DNA of 48,496 nucleotides from Collimonas sp. OK607 (GCF_900111995.1 NZ_FOKF01000035.1:1-48496); one strand, 5' to 3'; counted from the first letter of the stretch, positions 1 through 8,272 are shown. Program-made: numbers and translations. Notes: generated from the sequence alone by a model not told the origin.

Positions 1-1
1 C

Positions 2-289
2 CAATTTGGATTGGGACTATCTCAGAGTCAAACGCGTGATCCACTGCGTTTTTCCATTCTGCTATTGATCGGAGCACTCGCCATGTATGCGCTCTGGATC
101 ATCGGATTAACCGCGCAACATCAGGGGTTCAAGATCCAATACGGTAGCCGGCACAAAGCCGAACAGACCTTGTCCATCCTCTCACTCGCACTGTGGTGGA
201 TGCGCGAAGCACCCCGACAGATCCCAATCTCGCAAATTAACCAGGCAATTCATACCCTGCGCTCTATGGCTATTCATGTTGTTATTTGA
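2..289 (+). pseudogene. IS4-family transposase, C-terminal part (cut by window edge)
   Basis: The frame is open from the first bases of the window, so this is the tail of a longer gene; the TTG at 11 is not a convincing start. The readable residues include LRFSILLLIGALAMYALWII and a following basic stretch (HKAEQTLSILSLALWW). This resembles the C-terminal end of IS4-type DDE transposases, where a hydrophobic helix of the form LLLIGALA..W.IG follows the catalytic glutamate region. The catalytic residues would lie outside the window, so it cannot be decided whether the element is intact. Listed as partial for that reason. A REP-like hairpin begins 12 bases after the stop codon. Confidence 0.55.
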
Positions 290-301
290 GGGGAAGGGTC
301 A

Positions 302-351
302 GGGTCAGAGTAATTTACGACGATGAGACTGTCGTAAAAAAACTCTGACCC
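302..351. repeat. REP-like hairpin with GGGTCAGAGT arms
   Basis: Outer arms GGGTCAGAGT (302-311) and ACTCTGACCC (342-351) are perfect inverted repeats. An inner stem TTTACGAC (314-321) pairs with GTCGTAAA (331-338) around a 9-base loop. The same outer arm occurs in the hairpin at 8941-9004 with an unrelated inner stem, so this is a dispersed palindrome family. Similar AGGGTCAGAGT-type palindromes are common in Proteobacteria and are often linked to REP-associated tyrosine transposases (recalled, not checked). Here it lies between the transposase tail and the 3' end of the small gene on the minus strand. Confidence 0.75.
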
Positions 352-358
352 CATTTAA

Positions 359-586
359 CTACAGTATTGGTAATTTGACGACTGTAACGCGGTCTATGAA
401 AAAATCGCCATCGACACACTTCCGATGCGGCACGCCGGCAACCTTGAATCCGGGGCCGCCCTCAGCCACCCAAATTTTAGCAACAGTATCGAAATCCTCC
501 AGCTCCAGCCCGAGCAAGGGCGCCGACAGCACAAATTGCGCGCCTTCTTTTTGTCTTGCCAGAACTTCTTCAATCGTCTTTGCCAT
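359..586 (-). CDS. Small hypothetical protein (75 aa)
   Basis: A 75-residue acidic soluble protein beginning MAKTIEEVLARQKEGAQFVL, with a later glycine-containing stretch (AEGGPGFKVAGVP) and an FFIDRVTVV strand. No signal peptide or membrane segment is visible. I do not recognise the family. It is preferred over the overlapping frame on the other strand because its composition is protein-like (amphipathic start, alternating strands) while the opposite frame is rich in Ser, Pro and Thr. No strong ribosome site precedes the ATG. Its 3' end points at the REP-like hairpin, which could end transcription. Confidence 0.5.
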   Translation of the reverse strand: MAKTIEEVLARQKEGAQFVLSAPLLGLELEDFDTVAKIWVAEGGPGFKVAGVPHRKCVDGDFFIDRVTVVKLPIL

Positions 587-626
587 GATTTCAATCTGAT
601 ATAGGGGAATTATTCGCTATCCGCGA

Positions 627-1103
627 TCAGGCATCCCGCAGCAATTCCCGCGGCAACTCGTAGGTTTCCTTAATCGCCTGCAGCACGATATTCGAACGGA
701 TATCCTGCACGCCCGGTATTTTATATAATTTTTCCAACACAAAAGCAGAATAGTGCTTCAAGTTACGCGCCTTCACCCGCAACAGGTAATTTGCATCCCC
801 CGTGATGATATAAGAACCAACCACCTCCGGATAATTCTGCAACGCCTGCATGAAATTCTCATGCCAACTCTCGACATCCCGCCGCATAGTCACCTGCACG
901 AACACATCCAGCTCCAGCCCCAGCTTTTCCGGATTCAGCAAAGCGCTGTAGCGGCTGATAATGCCTTCCTCCTCCAGAATCCGCACACGGCGCAAACACG
1001 ACGAAGGCGACAAAAACACCTGCTCCGCCAGATCCTGATTACTAATCCGGCCATTCTGCTGCAACAGCGTCAAAATGTTTAAATCGATAGTATCAAGCTG
1101 CAT
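627..1103 (-). CDS. kynR: Lrp/AsnC-family regulator of the kynurenine operon (KynR)
   Basis: A 158-residue Lrp/AsnC protein, the usual family length. The N-terminal winged helix-turn-helix covers about residues 1-60, with recognition region DLAEQVFLSPSSCLRRVRILEE. The ligand-binding RAM domain follows (about 67-140, containing GDANYLLRV). It is transcribed divergently from kynB-kynU-kynA across about 130 bp. In Pseudomonas and other Proteobacteria an Lrp/AsnC protein in this position, KynR, activates the kyn genes in response to kynurenine. A perfect palindrome (1102-1120) overlaps its own start codon, which suggests autorepression. The family is certain; the name rests on context. Confidence 0.88.
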   Translation of the reverse strand: MQLDTIDLNILTLLQQNGRISNQDLAEQVFLSPSSCLRRVRILEEEGIISRYSALLNPEKLGLELDVFVQVTMRRDVESWHENFMQALQNYPEVVGSYIITGDANYLLRVKARNLKHYSAFVLEKLYKIPGVQDIRSNIVLQAIKETYELPRELLRDA

Positions 1104-1120
1104 TGAAATTATCTTTCAAT
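1102..1120. promoter_or_regulatory. Palindrome over the kynR start codon, probable KynR operator
   Basis: ATTGAAA (1102-1108) and TTTCAAT (1114-1120) are perfect inverted repeats separated by 5 bases. The left arm covers the first bases of kynR. A second AT-rich palindrome, ATTATT-N3-AATAAT, lies at 1141-1155. Lrp-type regulators bind several spaced AT-rich imperfect palindromes in divergent intergenic regions, so both are candidate KynR sites. A possible kynB -10 element, TATAAA, is at 1170-1175. This is inference from symmetry and position. Confidence 0.5.
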
Positions 1121-1237
1121 ATTAAGTGTATATCCAACATATTATTCTAAATAATAAAAAAATCACCCACTAATTTCGTATAAAAATTCCAGCAAGGCCG
1201 CCTAAAATAATTCATCGAATCAGCACGGGAGAACGCC

Positions 1238-1870
1238 ATCTACACCACCAAACCCATCTGGGACATCAGCCCCATCCTCTCCGCCAAGACCCCGGTATGG
1301 CCAGGCGACACCACCTATAGCGCCCAAACCACCTGGGAAATCAGCGACGGCTGCCCCGTGCATGTCAGCCGCATCACGCTCTCCACCCACACCGGAGCGC
1401 ACTGCGACGCGCCCAGCCACTACGATCCGCAAGGCCTGCCTATCGACCATGTAGCTCTCGACGCCTATATCGGCCCCTGCCGCGTAATCCATTGCATTGG
1501 CGCCGCGCCAGTCACACCACAACACATCGAACATGCATTGGCAGACGTTCCGCCACGCGTCCTGTTACGCACCTATGCCAGCGCACCGCAAGAACAATGG
1601 GATCCGGCATTTGCCGCGGTAGCGCCCGAAACCATCGAGCTGCTGGCGCAACACGGCGTGCGCCTGGTAGGCATCGATACGCCTTCGCTCGATCCGCAAG
1701 AATCCAAAACCATGCTGGCGCACCACACCGTAAAACAGCACGGCATCGCCATACTGGAAGGCGTCGTGCTCGATGCAATCAGCGCCGGCGACTACGAATT
1801 GATTGCGCTGCCCTTGCGCCTGGCCGGCATGGATGCCAGTCCGGTGCGCGCCATCTTGCGCCCTCTTTGA
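1238..1870 (+). CDS. kynB: Kynurenine formamidase (arylformamidase), apparent ATC start
   Basis: Hydrolyses N-formyl-L-kynurenine to kynurenine and formate, second step of tryptophan breakdown to anthranilate. The conserved metal-binding motif [13 protein letters not shown] is present, and the family N-terminus [17 protein letters not shown] is encoded from about 1256. The upstream in-frame stop is TAA at 1208, and no ATG, GTG or TTG lies between it and the GTG at 1358. That GTG would delete about 40 conserved residues. The best-placed initiator is the ATC at 1238, six bases after a GGGAG ribosome site, giving 210 residues, the usual KynB length. So this is either non-canonical initiation, a start-codon mutation or a sequence error. 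The stop is 17 bases before kynU. Confidence 0.85.
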   Translation: MYTTKPIWDISPILSAKTPVWPGDTTYSAQTTWEISDGCPVHVSRITLSTHTGAHCDAPSHYDPQGLPIDHVALDAYIGPCRVIHCIGAAPVTPQHIEHALADVPPRVLLRTYASAPQEQWDPAFAAVAPETIELLAQHGVRLVGIDTPSLDPQESKTMLAHHTVKQHGIAILEGVVLDAISAGDYELIALPLRLAGMDASPVRAILRPL

Positions 1871-1887
1871 GCTTCACGCGCTCAGCT

Positions 1888-3174
1888 ATGACAACAACGA
1901 TGACCACAACCATGACAAACAACATCAAGACCCGGGCAGAATGCCAAACCCTGGATGCCAACGACCCGCTGGCACCGCTACGGACCTTGTTCGATTTGCC
2001 GCCAGGCGTGATTTACCTGGATGGGAATTCGCTCGGCGCGCGCCCGCACGCTTCGCTCCAGCGTGCACAACAAGTGATCCAGGAAGAATGGGGCAACGGT
2101 CTTATCCGCAGCTGGAACAAAGCCGGCTGGTTCGATCTGCCAGGCCGGCTAGGCAACAAGCTGGCAAGCTTGATCGGCGCCGCTGAAAACGAAGTAATGG
2201 TGACCGACTCCACCTCCATCAATCTGTTCAAGGTACTGGCCGGCGCATTGCAAATGCAGGCCGCCAAACCCGATGCGGCAACGCGTAAAGTAATCGTCAC
2301 CGAACGCGACAATTTCCCGACCGACATCTACATGGCGCAAGGCCTGACCGAATGGCTGGATCGCGGCTACCGCATCCACCTGATCGACACGCCGCAAGAA
2401 CTCGCCACCGCCGTCAATGCAGAAACCGCGATCCTGATGCTGACCCATGTCAACTACCGCAGCGGCCATCTGCATGACATGAAGGCAGTCACCAAAGCTG
2501 CGCAGGAACACGGTGCGCTGGTGGTCTGGGATCTGGCACATTCCGCCGGCGCCGTGCCGATAGATTTACATGCGGCCAATGCCGACTTCGCAGTGGGTTG
2601 CACTTACAAGTACATGAACGGCGGCCCCGGCGCACCAGCCTTCGCCTGGATCGCGCCACGCCATCATGCGCAATTCCGGCAACCGCTAAGCGGCTGGTGG
2701 GGCCATCGCGCACCGTTCACCATGCAGCCGGCATTCGCACCCGGCGAAGGCATACGCCGCGCACTGTGCGGCACCCAGCCGATCGTATCGCTGGCGATGG
2801 TGGAATGCGGCCTGGATATCTTCGCACAAACAGACATGCAAGCCCTGCGCCGCAAATCGCTGGCGCTGACCGATCTGTTCATCGCACTGGTCGAAAGCCG
2901 CTGCGCCGGTCTCGACCTGACGCTGGTGACGCCGCGCCCGCATGCAGAACGCGGCAGTCATGTCAGCTTCGCCCATCAACACGGCTACGCCATCATGCGC
3001 GAACTGATCGCGCGCGGCGTCATCGGCGATTACCGTGAACCGCAGGTGATGCGCTTCGGCTTCACGCCGCTATACACCCGGTTCATCGACGTCTGGGATG
3101 CGGTCGATACTCTGCACCAGATCCTGGCCGACAAAGACTACGAAATCAACGCACAGCAAGAAGCGGTTACCTAA
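1888..3174 (+). CDS. kynU: Kynureninase
   Basis: PLP-dependent enzyme cleaving L-kynurenine to anthranilate and L-alanine. The 428-residue product has the family's substrate-site motif [13 protein letters not shown] near residues 41-53 and the PLP lysine K241 in [10 protein letters not shown], followed by the GWWGH region. Starts at 1888, 1900 and 1912 are all in frame because the gene opens with a 12-bp near-repeat encoding [10 protein letters not shown]. 1888 is chosen as the first, 17 bases after kynB; none has a strong ribosome site, which suggests coupling to kynB translation. Homologues usually start nearer the NNIKTRAEC segment, so 1912 is also possible. Confidence 0.93.
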   Translation: MTTTMTTTMTNNIKTRAECQTLDANDPLAPLRTLFDLPPGVIYLDGNSLGARPHASLQRAQQVIQEEWGNGLIRSWNKAGWFDLPGRLGNKLASLIGAAENEVMVTDSTSINLFKVLAGALQMQAAKPDAATRKVIVTERDNFPTDIYMAQGLTEWLDRGYRIHLIDTPQELATAVNAETAILMLTHVNYRSGHLHDMKAVTKAAQEHGALVVWDLAHSAGAVPIDLHAANADFAVGCTYKYMNGGPGAPAFAWIAPRHHAQFRQPLSGWWGHRAPFTMQPAFAPGEGIRRALCGTQPIVSLAMVECGLDIFAQTDMQALRRKSLALTDLFIALVESRCAGLDLTLVTPRPHAERGSHVSFAHQHGYAIMRELIARGVIGDYREPQVMRFGFTPLYTRFIDVWDAVDTLHQILADKDYEINAQQEAVT

Positions 3175-3191
3175 TATTCAGGAGTCACAAA

Positions 3192-4046
3192 ATGGAATGC
3201 CCTTTCAACCCCAAAGAGTCGTGGCATGGCGCGCAGATGAAATTCGGCGAGGCCGCCGGCGAAACCATGAGTTATGGCGACTACCTGGCCCTGGACCAGG
3301 TCTTGACGGCGCAACGGCCGCTCTCACCGAACCATAATGAAATGCTGTTCATCATCCAGCACCAGACCAGCGAACTGTGGATGAAACTGATGCTGCATGA
3401 ATTGCATGCGGTGCACGCGCAGCTGCGCAGCAACGATTTATCGCCGGCGTTCAAGATGATGGCCCGCGTGGCGCGCATCATGGATCAGCTGGTGCACGCA
3501 TGGGATGTGCTGGCGACCATGACACCGCCGGAGTACACCGCAATCCGCCCTTATCTCGGCCAGTCGTCCGGCTTCCAGTCGTTTCAGTATCGGGAAATCG
3601 AATTCCTGCTGGGGAACAAGAATGCCGCGCTGCTGCAGGTGCATCAGCATTCGCCAGAGTCGTATGCACGACTGCAGGATTCGCTGCAACAACCGTCGAT
3701 TTACGATGAAGCCGTGATGTTGATGGCACGTGCCGGCTTGCCGGTCGACCAGGCGCGCCTGAACCGGGACTGGCAGCAACCCACCGTCGCTGACCATTCG
3801 GTGGAAACGGCATGGCTGGCGGTTTATACAGCGCCGGACACCCATTGGGAGCTATACGAACTGGCCGAGAAACTGGTCGATCTCGAAACGGCGTTCCGCT
3901 ACTGGCGCTTCCGCCACCTGACCACGGTGGAGCGCATCATCGGATTCAAAAAGGGTACCGGCGGCACCGAGGGCGCCAGCTATCTGAAGATGATGCTGGA
4001 CGTAGTGTTATTCCCCGAACTGTTTTCACTGCGGACTTCCCTCTGA
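3192..4046 (+). CDS. kynA: Tryptophan 2,3-dioxygenase
   Basis: Haem dioxygenase that opens the indole ring of L-tryptophan to N-formylkynurenine, the first step of the pathway completed by kynB and kynU. The 284-residue length is typical. Recognisable segments are the helix with [19 protein letters not shown], the proximal haem ligand H242 in [10 protein letters not shown], and the substrate-loop motif GTGGTEG just after. A clear AGGAG ribosome site precedes the ATG. It lies 17 bases after kynU, so the three genes form one operon. The first committed enzyme is encoded last, a common order in Burkholderiales. Confidence 0.96.
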   Translation: MECPFNPKESWHGAQMKFGEAAGETMSYGDYLALDQVLTAQRPLSPNHNEMLFIIQHQTSELWMKLMLHELHAVHAQLRSNDLSPAFKMMARVARIMDQLVHAWDVLATMTPPEYTAIRPYLGQSSGFQSFQYREIEFLLGNKNAALLQVHQHSPESYARLQDSLQQPSIYDEAVMLMARAGLPVDQARLNRDWQQPTVADHSVETAWLAVYTAPDTHWELYELAEKLVDLETAFRYWRFRHLTTVERIIGFKKGTGGTEGASYLKMMLDVVLFPELFSLRTSL

Positions 4047-4070
4047 GGCAAGCCGCACTCAAGCAGTTTT

Positions 4071-4640
4071 TCAAGCAGTCTGATTGCGCTTTGCGATCCG
4101 TGTTCGTACATCTTGTACATCGACCGGATCGCAACGCAGTTCCAGCAACTGGTTGACGGCAATCTCATCGGCCAGTGAAGTTGCTGTCACCTTGGCGCCG
4201 AAAAAATCTGCATCCAGGCTGAGTGCATTACAAATGCGCTTGCGGCCTTGCTCATCGGCTGGCAGCTGCAGCACCACCGTCAGATAATTTGTTGCGACGC
4301 CTTCGACTGCGTTCTGTTTAAAGATCATCGCCGGCACTGCCTGAGATGGCGCAGACGCAATTTCTACAGGAATGCTTGCATGCTGTTCCTCTGCAATTTC
4401 ATCCACAGACACCAGCACAGTGCTATGCGGACCCGGCCACTTCTTGACGCCGCCAATCACGGCTGGCGTACCGCCGCTGACCTCATATTCGGTTTCGGAA
4501 ATCTTCTCGTAATGAAAAGGCTCCCAAGCCGGGTCGCCGTGCTTACGCATCGCCACCGTCTCCAGCACCTGGCTGGCGGGAGCGCCGTTGCCTAGCATGC
4601 CGACATCGCTTAGTCCCGTATCGGCTGTTGTGTCATCCAT
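4071..4640 (-). CDS. Hypothetical protein, third gene of the SOS-controlled nuclease unit
   Basis: A 189-residue soluble acidic protein with no signal peptide or membrane segment; I do not recognise a domain. Visible features are a central segment GDPAWEPFHYEKISETEYEV followed by GGTPAVIGGVKKWPGPHS and a C-terminal half rich in short helices and strands ending in a basic tail (RTRIAKRNQTA). It starts 29 bases after the 84-aa gene and is on the same strand as the nuclease, so the three probably share one transcript. Its 3' end converges on kynA with 24 bases between them. A role as partner, chaperone or immunity factor for the nuclease is possible but rests only on position. Confidence 0.65.
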   Translation of the reverse strand: MDDTTADTGLSDVGMLGNGAPASQVLETVAMRKHGDPAWEPFHYEKISETEYEVSGGTPAVIGGVKKWPGPHSTVLVSVDEIAEEQHASIPVEIASAPSQAVPAMIFKQNAVEGVATNYLTVVLQLPADEQGRKRICNALSLDADFFGAKVTATSLADEIAVNQLLELRCDPVDVQDVRTRIAKRNQTA

Positions 4641-4669
4641 CTTGCTTACCTCATTGATTTTCCGCTTAC

Positions 4670-4924
4670 TTAAAACGGATTGCTAACCTTCACCACCGGC
4701 GCAACAGCCAGCACCTCAGGCAATGTTCTCGATTCAAGTTCTGCCACCACCTGGTTGATCAGCGCTTGCAGTGCCTTTGCCTGCTCCAGTCCACCCTGGT
4801 CCAGCGTCAGGTCGACATCGCCAAACAAGCTGACCCGGTCCAGCCGATTTTCAACGTTCAGCTTGCCGATAGAGAGAGTTGCGCTTTCATCGGCGAACGG
4901 AATAAATTTAGCCTTGTTAACCAT
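4670..4924 (-). CDS. Small conserved hypothetical protein coupled to the nuclease
   Basis: An 84-residue protein starting MVNKAKFIPFADESATLSIG, with a predicted strand-rich N-terminal half (LNVENRLDRVSLFGDVDLTLD) and a helix (GLEQAKALQALINQVVAELE), ending in VSNPF. Its ATG overlaps the nuclease stop by 8 bases (ATGGTTAA), which implies translational coupling and co-regulation. It lacks a signal peptide, so it should be cytoplasmic, unlike the nuclease. I have the impression of similar small proteins in accessory regions of Proteobacteria, but no function is known to me. A cytoplasmic inhibitor that protects before secretion is one idea only. Confidence 0.72.
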   Translation of the reverse strand: MVNKAKFIPFADESATLSIGKLNVENRLDRVSLFGDVDLTLDQGGLEQAKALQALINQVVAELESRTLPEVLAVAPVVKVSNPF

Positions 4925-5840
4925 GCGACCATCCTTTATGTATCAAATTTGTGACGAAATTGAGCAGTATTTTCAACGCATCATTGAATAACCTGGTCAT
5001 CAGATCCGTCTCTATCTTTTTAACCTGGGCGGCCGGTTCCTCGGTTCTTTCAGCAAGGTTCCTGCCGCCGCGCTGTCCCGCTCCCGCTTTAGGTAATGGC
5101 ATCGCTACGTCCTTGATGCGTTTCGGCACACCTGGCAGCAGATCGATGTGCAAGGTATTTTCCAGCTGCGTTACCGACAAAGCCTGATAGCTGGAAGTAT
5201 CCTCGTTCTTGATGAAATAAGCGGCGGCCTGCTGTCTCTTGGGACTATAGACCACTTTATAGATATAAGTCGGCACCAGCACATTGCCGATCTTTTGCAG
5301 ATCCTGGCCGAGGAAGGCCGGTCCGGTAATCACATACAGCTCACCTTCTTTCACCGCCAGCCGCCGTACCGCGCTTTCGATCTCGGCCCAGATATGGCGG
5401 TTGTTTTGCGGATTCTGCGGAATCATGTTGGCAAGACTAAAACTTTCATACTGCGAAGTACGGTTCGCCATGTCGCCGTTCGGGCTCATGTGACCGCGAT
5501 CGAAACCGGAACGCGCGTAGTCTTTCAACTCGGCGCGGCCATTGATCAGCAACGCGGGTTCGGGATGAAAGGAATTTTCGCGCGACAGCGTGCGGGCAGC
5601 GTCGATGTTATTACGCGTCAGATGTTCGGCCGACCATAAAGGAGTACGCGTGATACCTGAGTGCATGACGGCAAAAGCCTGGTAGCACAACTCCTGCGTC
5701 TGGCGCGCCAGCTTGTCGTTAAGGATTTCAGGAGCGCGGCCGGCGGCGTAATGCGAGGGACAATCAGTGGCAAAAACCGGAGAATTGAGGAATACAAGGA
5801 ATGACAGGGACAGCAGGATGTGACGGAACTTGTGCGGCAT
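4917..5840 (-). CDS. Secreted DNA/RNA non-specific endonuclease (NUC1 family)
   Basis: A 307-residue beta-beta-alpha-metal nuclease. Residues 1-24 form a Sec signal peptide (LLSLSFLVFLNSPVFA, cleavage before TDCPSH), so it acts in the periplasm or outside. The catalytic motif DRGH is at 114-117 (H117 the general base) and the Mg2+-binding asparagine lies in NPQNNRHIWAEIE (N146/N147), as in Serratia nuclease and EndoG relatives. The C-terminal 50 residues add a charged stretch (RTEEPAAQVKKIETD) and a helix. The promoter overlaps a LexA box (5851-5870), so expression is predicted to follow DNA damage. It is the first gene of a three-gene unit with two unrecognised proteins. Confidence 0.9.
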   Translation of the reverse strand: MPHKFRHILLSLSFLVFLNSPVFATDCPSHYAAGRAPEILNDKLARQTQELCYQAFAVMHSGITRTPLWSAEHLTRNNIDAARTLSRENSFHPEPALLINGRAELKDYARSGFDRGHMSPNGDMANRTSQYESFSLANMIPQNPQNNRHIWAEIESAVRRLAVKEGELYVITGPAFLGQDLQKIGNVLVPTYIYKVVYSPKRQQAAAYFIKNEDTSSYQALSVTQLENTLHIDLLPGVPKRIKDVAMPLPKAGAGQRGGRNLAERTEEPAAQVKKIETDLMTRLFNDALKILLNFVTNLIHKGWSHG

Positions 5841-5850
5841 TGTTCACCAA

Positions 5851-5895
5851 AACTGTATAAATACACAGTATAAGGTTTATCCTAAATCACTCCAA
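5851..5895 (-). promoter_or_regulatory. LexA (SOS) box over a sigma-70 promoter for the nuclease unit
   Basis: The 20 bases AACTGTATAAATACACAGTA (5851-5870) match the E. coli SOS consensus TACTGTATATATATACAGTA at 17 of 20 positions and have the required CTG-N10-CAG core (5853-5855 and 5866-5868). On the minus strand a -10 hexamer TATACT (5867-5872) overlaps the box, and a -35-like TTGGAG lies at 5890-5895 with a 17-base spacer. LexA binding would block RNA polymerase. The box ends only 10 bases before the nuclease ATG. Betaproteobacteria use the same LexA motif as E. coli. Confidence 0.85.
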
Positions 5896-5924
5896 GTACT
5901 ATCCTAGAATTTTTGCCTGCGATT

Positions 5925-6470
5925 TCAATGCGGCGTGCGAAATTCGTTGGCAATCCATGCGCGTGCGCTGCTCTCGCTGAGCTTGAAAGTTGCCGCTACC
6001 CGCGCCTGAGCCAGTTGTTCGCCATCTTCATCGTGGGCGGTCAGCAAGGCGTAGGGAAAATCATCGTCGGGAATAATATCGAGCGTGACAGTGATCACTG
6101 CATCGGAGTCGGCATCGCTCGCCACGATGCTCTTGTGCAGCATCGCATGCAGTTGCTGCTCGTGCCTGCGCACGAATTCCGATGCGGTCTTGACCAGCGT
6201 GATGAAAGCCGAGGGATCCAGCGGTTTCGGATTTTTCTTGTCGCGCCCCATGGTCCAGGGCCCGATCAGCGCCGGTTCCGGTTCACCATCCTTGATCATC
6301 GCTACCGCCCAACCATCATCGTCGTCGTTCTTGATGATGCGTGCGGTCCAGCCGTCGTCGCGCCACAAGCGTGGTTCGTGGATTTTCTGAGCGTTGCCGG
6401 CATCGGCGGCGTCGTCAACGTATTCATCGGGGGCTGCTGCGGAATGATCTGTCATTACTGAATGCTTCAC
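5925..6470 (-). CDS. Hypothetical acidic protein (181 aa)
   Basis: A highly acidic soluble protein with aspartate runs (NDDDDGWAV) and the segments LWRDDGWTARIIKN, PALIGPWTMGRDKKNPKPLD and ITVTLDIIPDDDFPYALLTAHDEDGE. No signal peptide or membrane helix. It may be a conserved Burkholderiales hypothetical protein, but I assign no function. The ATG at 6455 (MTDHSAAAP) is an alternative start. It ends 30 bases from the SOS promoter region of the nuclease, which it faces head to tail, so it could weakly read into that unit. Confidence 0.7.
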   Translation of the reverse strand: MKHSVMTDHSAAAPDEYVDDAADAGNAQKIHEPRLWRDDGWTARIIKNDDDDGWAVAMIKDGEPEPALIGPWTMGRDKKNPKPLDPSAFITLVKTASEFVRRHEQQLHAMLHKSIVASDADSDAVITVTLDIIPDDDFPYALLTAHDEDGEQLAQARVAATFKLSESSARAWIANEFRTPH

Positions 6471-6557
6471 TGCAAATAGGGGTACAAAAAGGAAACCGTG
6501 AAAAACCCGGCAAGTGCGAATTGTATAGCAGAAAAGAATAACGCCAGGCGCAGTGGC

Positions 6558-7562
6558 TCACGAGCGCTGGAATTGCTTACGGTAGGCGGCGGGCGAAACC
6601 GAAAATGCTGCGGCGAAATGCTGCCGTAGTGAGACGGTGGATCCGAAGCCCACCGTTTCGGCAATACGGTCGACCGCCTGGTCGCTAGTCTCCAGCAATC
6701 GCTGGGCCGCAGCCAGTCGATGATTGAGCAACCATTGCGATACCGTGGCGCCGGTTTTCATCTTGAAGCGGCGGGTAAAATTGCGCCGGCTCATGGCCGC
6801 CCTGTCCGCCAGCACATCCAGGCTCAGGGGTTGTTCAAGGTTGGCTATGGCCCAGTCCAGGGTGACAGTAAGTTGGTCGCTGCCGCTGGCTTTGGGTAAC
6901 GGCTGTTCGATATATTGCGCCTGGCCGCCATGCCGATGCGGCGCCACCACCATGCGGCGGGCTACGCGGTTCGCCACTTCAGCGCCATGATCGCGACGCA
7001 GTAAATGCAGGCAACAGTCAATCGCGGCGGCGGTGCCGGCCGAGGTCAGGATATCGCCGTCATCTGCGTACAAGACTTTTTGATCCAGTTTCACGCGCGG
7101 GTATTTTCTGGCAAAGTCATCGGCCCACACCCAATGGGTAGAGGCGATGCGGCCATCCAGCAAACCAGCCTCGGCCAATACAAAAGCGCCGAGACACAAG
7201 CCGACAATCCTGGCGCCACGCGCATGCGCCGTGCGCAAAGCTTGCAGCAAAGCCTCCGGCGGCCGCTCATCGGGATCGCGCCAGGCCGGCACGATTACGG
7301 TGTCGGCCTGGGTCAGCACCGACAAATCATGCTGCACATCGATGTTGAAGCCCGACATGGTGGGAATCAAGCCCGTCTTCTCCCCACAAATCAGCAAACG
7401 GTAGCGCGGCACGCCCAGCCGGGCCAGATCGTCGCTAAATACCATGCAGGGCACGGACAGATGGAACGGGCTGATGCCTTCGAAGGCGATCACCCCTATG
7501 GTGTGCGCGTTCTCTGGATTGACGGCAGCGACGGTGATTGTGGCAGTGGCTGTAGAAAACAT
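6558..7562 (-). CDS. GlxA/FtrA-type transcriptional regulator (DJ-1/PfpI plus AraC HTH)
   Basis: A 334-residue regulator. The N-terminal DJ-1/PfpI-like domain (about 20-190) contains the elbow VGLCLGAFVLAEAGLLDGR and TSAGTAAAIDCCLHLL. The C-terminal AraC-type double HTH (about 232-332) contains MSRRNFTRRFKMKTGATVSQWL and FGSTVSLRQHFAAAFSVSPAAYRKQF. The DJ-1 domain usually acts as an effector sensor rather than an enzyme. It is divergent from the isochorismatase-family hydrolase across 98 bp, a common pairing, so that hydrolase is the likely target. Confidence 0.9.
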   Translation of the reverse strand: MFSTATATITVAAVNPENAHTIGVIAFEGISPFHLSVPCMVFSDDLARLGVPRYRLLICGEKTGLIPTMSGFNIDVQHDLSVLTQADTVIVPAWRDPDERPPEALLQALRTAHARGARIVGLCLGAFVLAEAGLLDGRIASTHWVWADDFARKYPRVKLDQKVLYADDGDILTSAGTAAAIDCCLHLLRRDHGAEVANRVARRMVVAPHRHGGQAQYIEQPLPKASGSDQLTVTLDWAIANLEQPLSLDVLADRAAMSRRNFTRRFKMKTGATVSQWLLNHRLAAAQRLLETSDQAVDRIAETVGFGSTVSLRQHFAAAFSVSPAAYRKQFQRS

Positions 7563-7660
7563 GGCCCGATCCTATCACAAGTTGTCTATCGGGACGCTTT
7601 CGCCCTCTATGCCAAAGCCCGATACTTTGCCATGTCAAATCACTAACAAGGAGTTCCAGA

Positions 7661-8272
7661 ATGAACCACCCGACCATCCGTACCATCGCCGGCGCTACCG
7701 CCCCGGGCAAAATAGACGCCAACAGTACAGCCTTGCTGGTAATCGATTTTCAAAACGAATACTTCAGCGGCAAAATGCCGATCCCCGACGGCATGCGCGC
7801 ACTCGACAACGCCAGGCAGCTGGTTGCATTCGCCGACCAGGCAAAGCTGCCGGTTTTCCATATTCAACATGTCACGCCGGCTGGCACGCCGATTTTCGCC
7901 GAGGATGGCGATACCGTTAAATTCCACAGCGCGCTGCAACCGGAAGCGCATCACACGGTAGTACAAAAATCGTCCGTCAGCGTCTTCCCCACCACCGATA
8001 TCGACGCCCGGTTGAAAGCAGCCAATATCAAGACACTGATCATTACCGGCTTGATGACCCACGCCTGCGTAGCCGGCGCCGCGCGAGACGCCGTGCCATG
8101 CGGCTATGAAGTCATCGTTGCGGACGACGCCTGCGCCACCCGCGACCTTGACATGGCTGACGGCAGCATCGTGCCACACGCCCAGTTGCATCATGCATCC
8201 CTGGCCACTATCGCCGACACCTTCGGCGATGTGATGACGACGACACAGATCCTGGAATTGCCGCTGGCCTAA
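7661..8272 (+). CDS. Isochorismatase-family cysteine hydrolase
   Basis: A 203-residue alpha/beta hydrolase of the isochorismatase/nicotinamidase superfamily. The catalytic triad is visible: D29 in LLVIDFQNEYF, K103 in VVQKSSVSVF and C136 in MTHACVAGAARDA, with the non-prolyl cis-peptide region just before the cysteine. The substrate cannot be read from the sequence; relatives act on isochorismate, nicotinamide, N-carbamoyl amides and ureides. A strong AAGGAG ribosome site precedes the ATG. Probable target of the divergent GlxA-type regulator. Confidence 0.92.
   Translation: MNHPTIRTIAGATAPGKIDANSTALLVIDFQNEYFSGKMPIPDGMRALDNARQLVAFADQAKLPVFHIQHVTPAGTPIFAEDGDTVKFHSALQPEAHHTVVQKSSVSVFPTTDIDARLKAANIKTLIITGLMTHACVAGAARDAVPCGYEVIVADDACATRDLDMADGSIVPHAQLHHASLATIADTFGDVMTTTQILELPLA

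Noticed and set aside
375-599. Plus-strand frame opposite the 75-aa gene
   Set aside because: Ser/Pro/Thr-rich composition typical of a shadow; the minus-strand product looks more protein-like.
1492-1887. Upstream extension of the kynU frame through kynB
   Set aside because: The translated extension is Arg/His-rich shadow sequence; kynureninase homology starts only after 1888.
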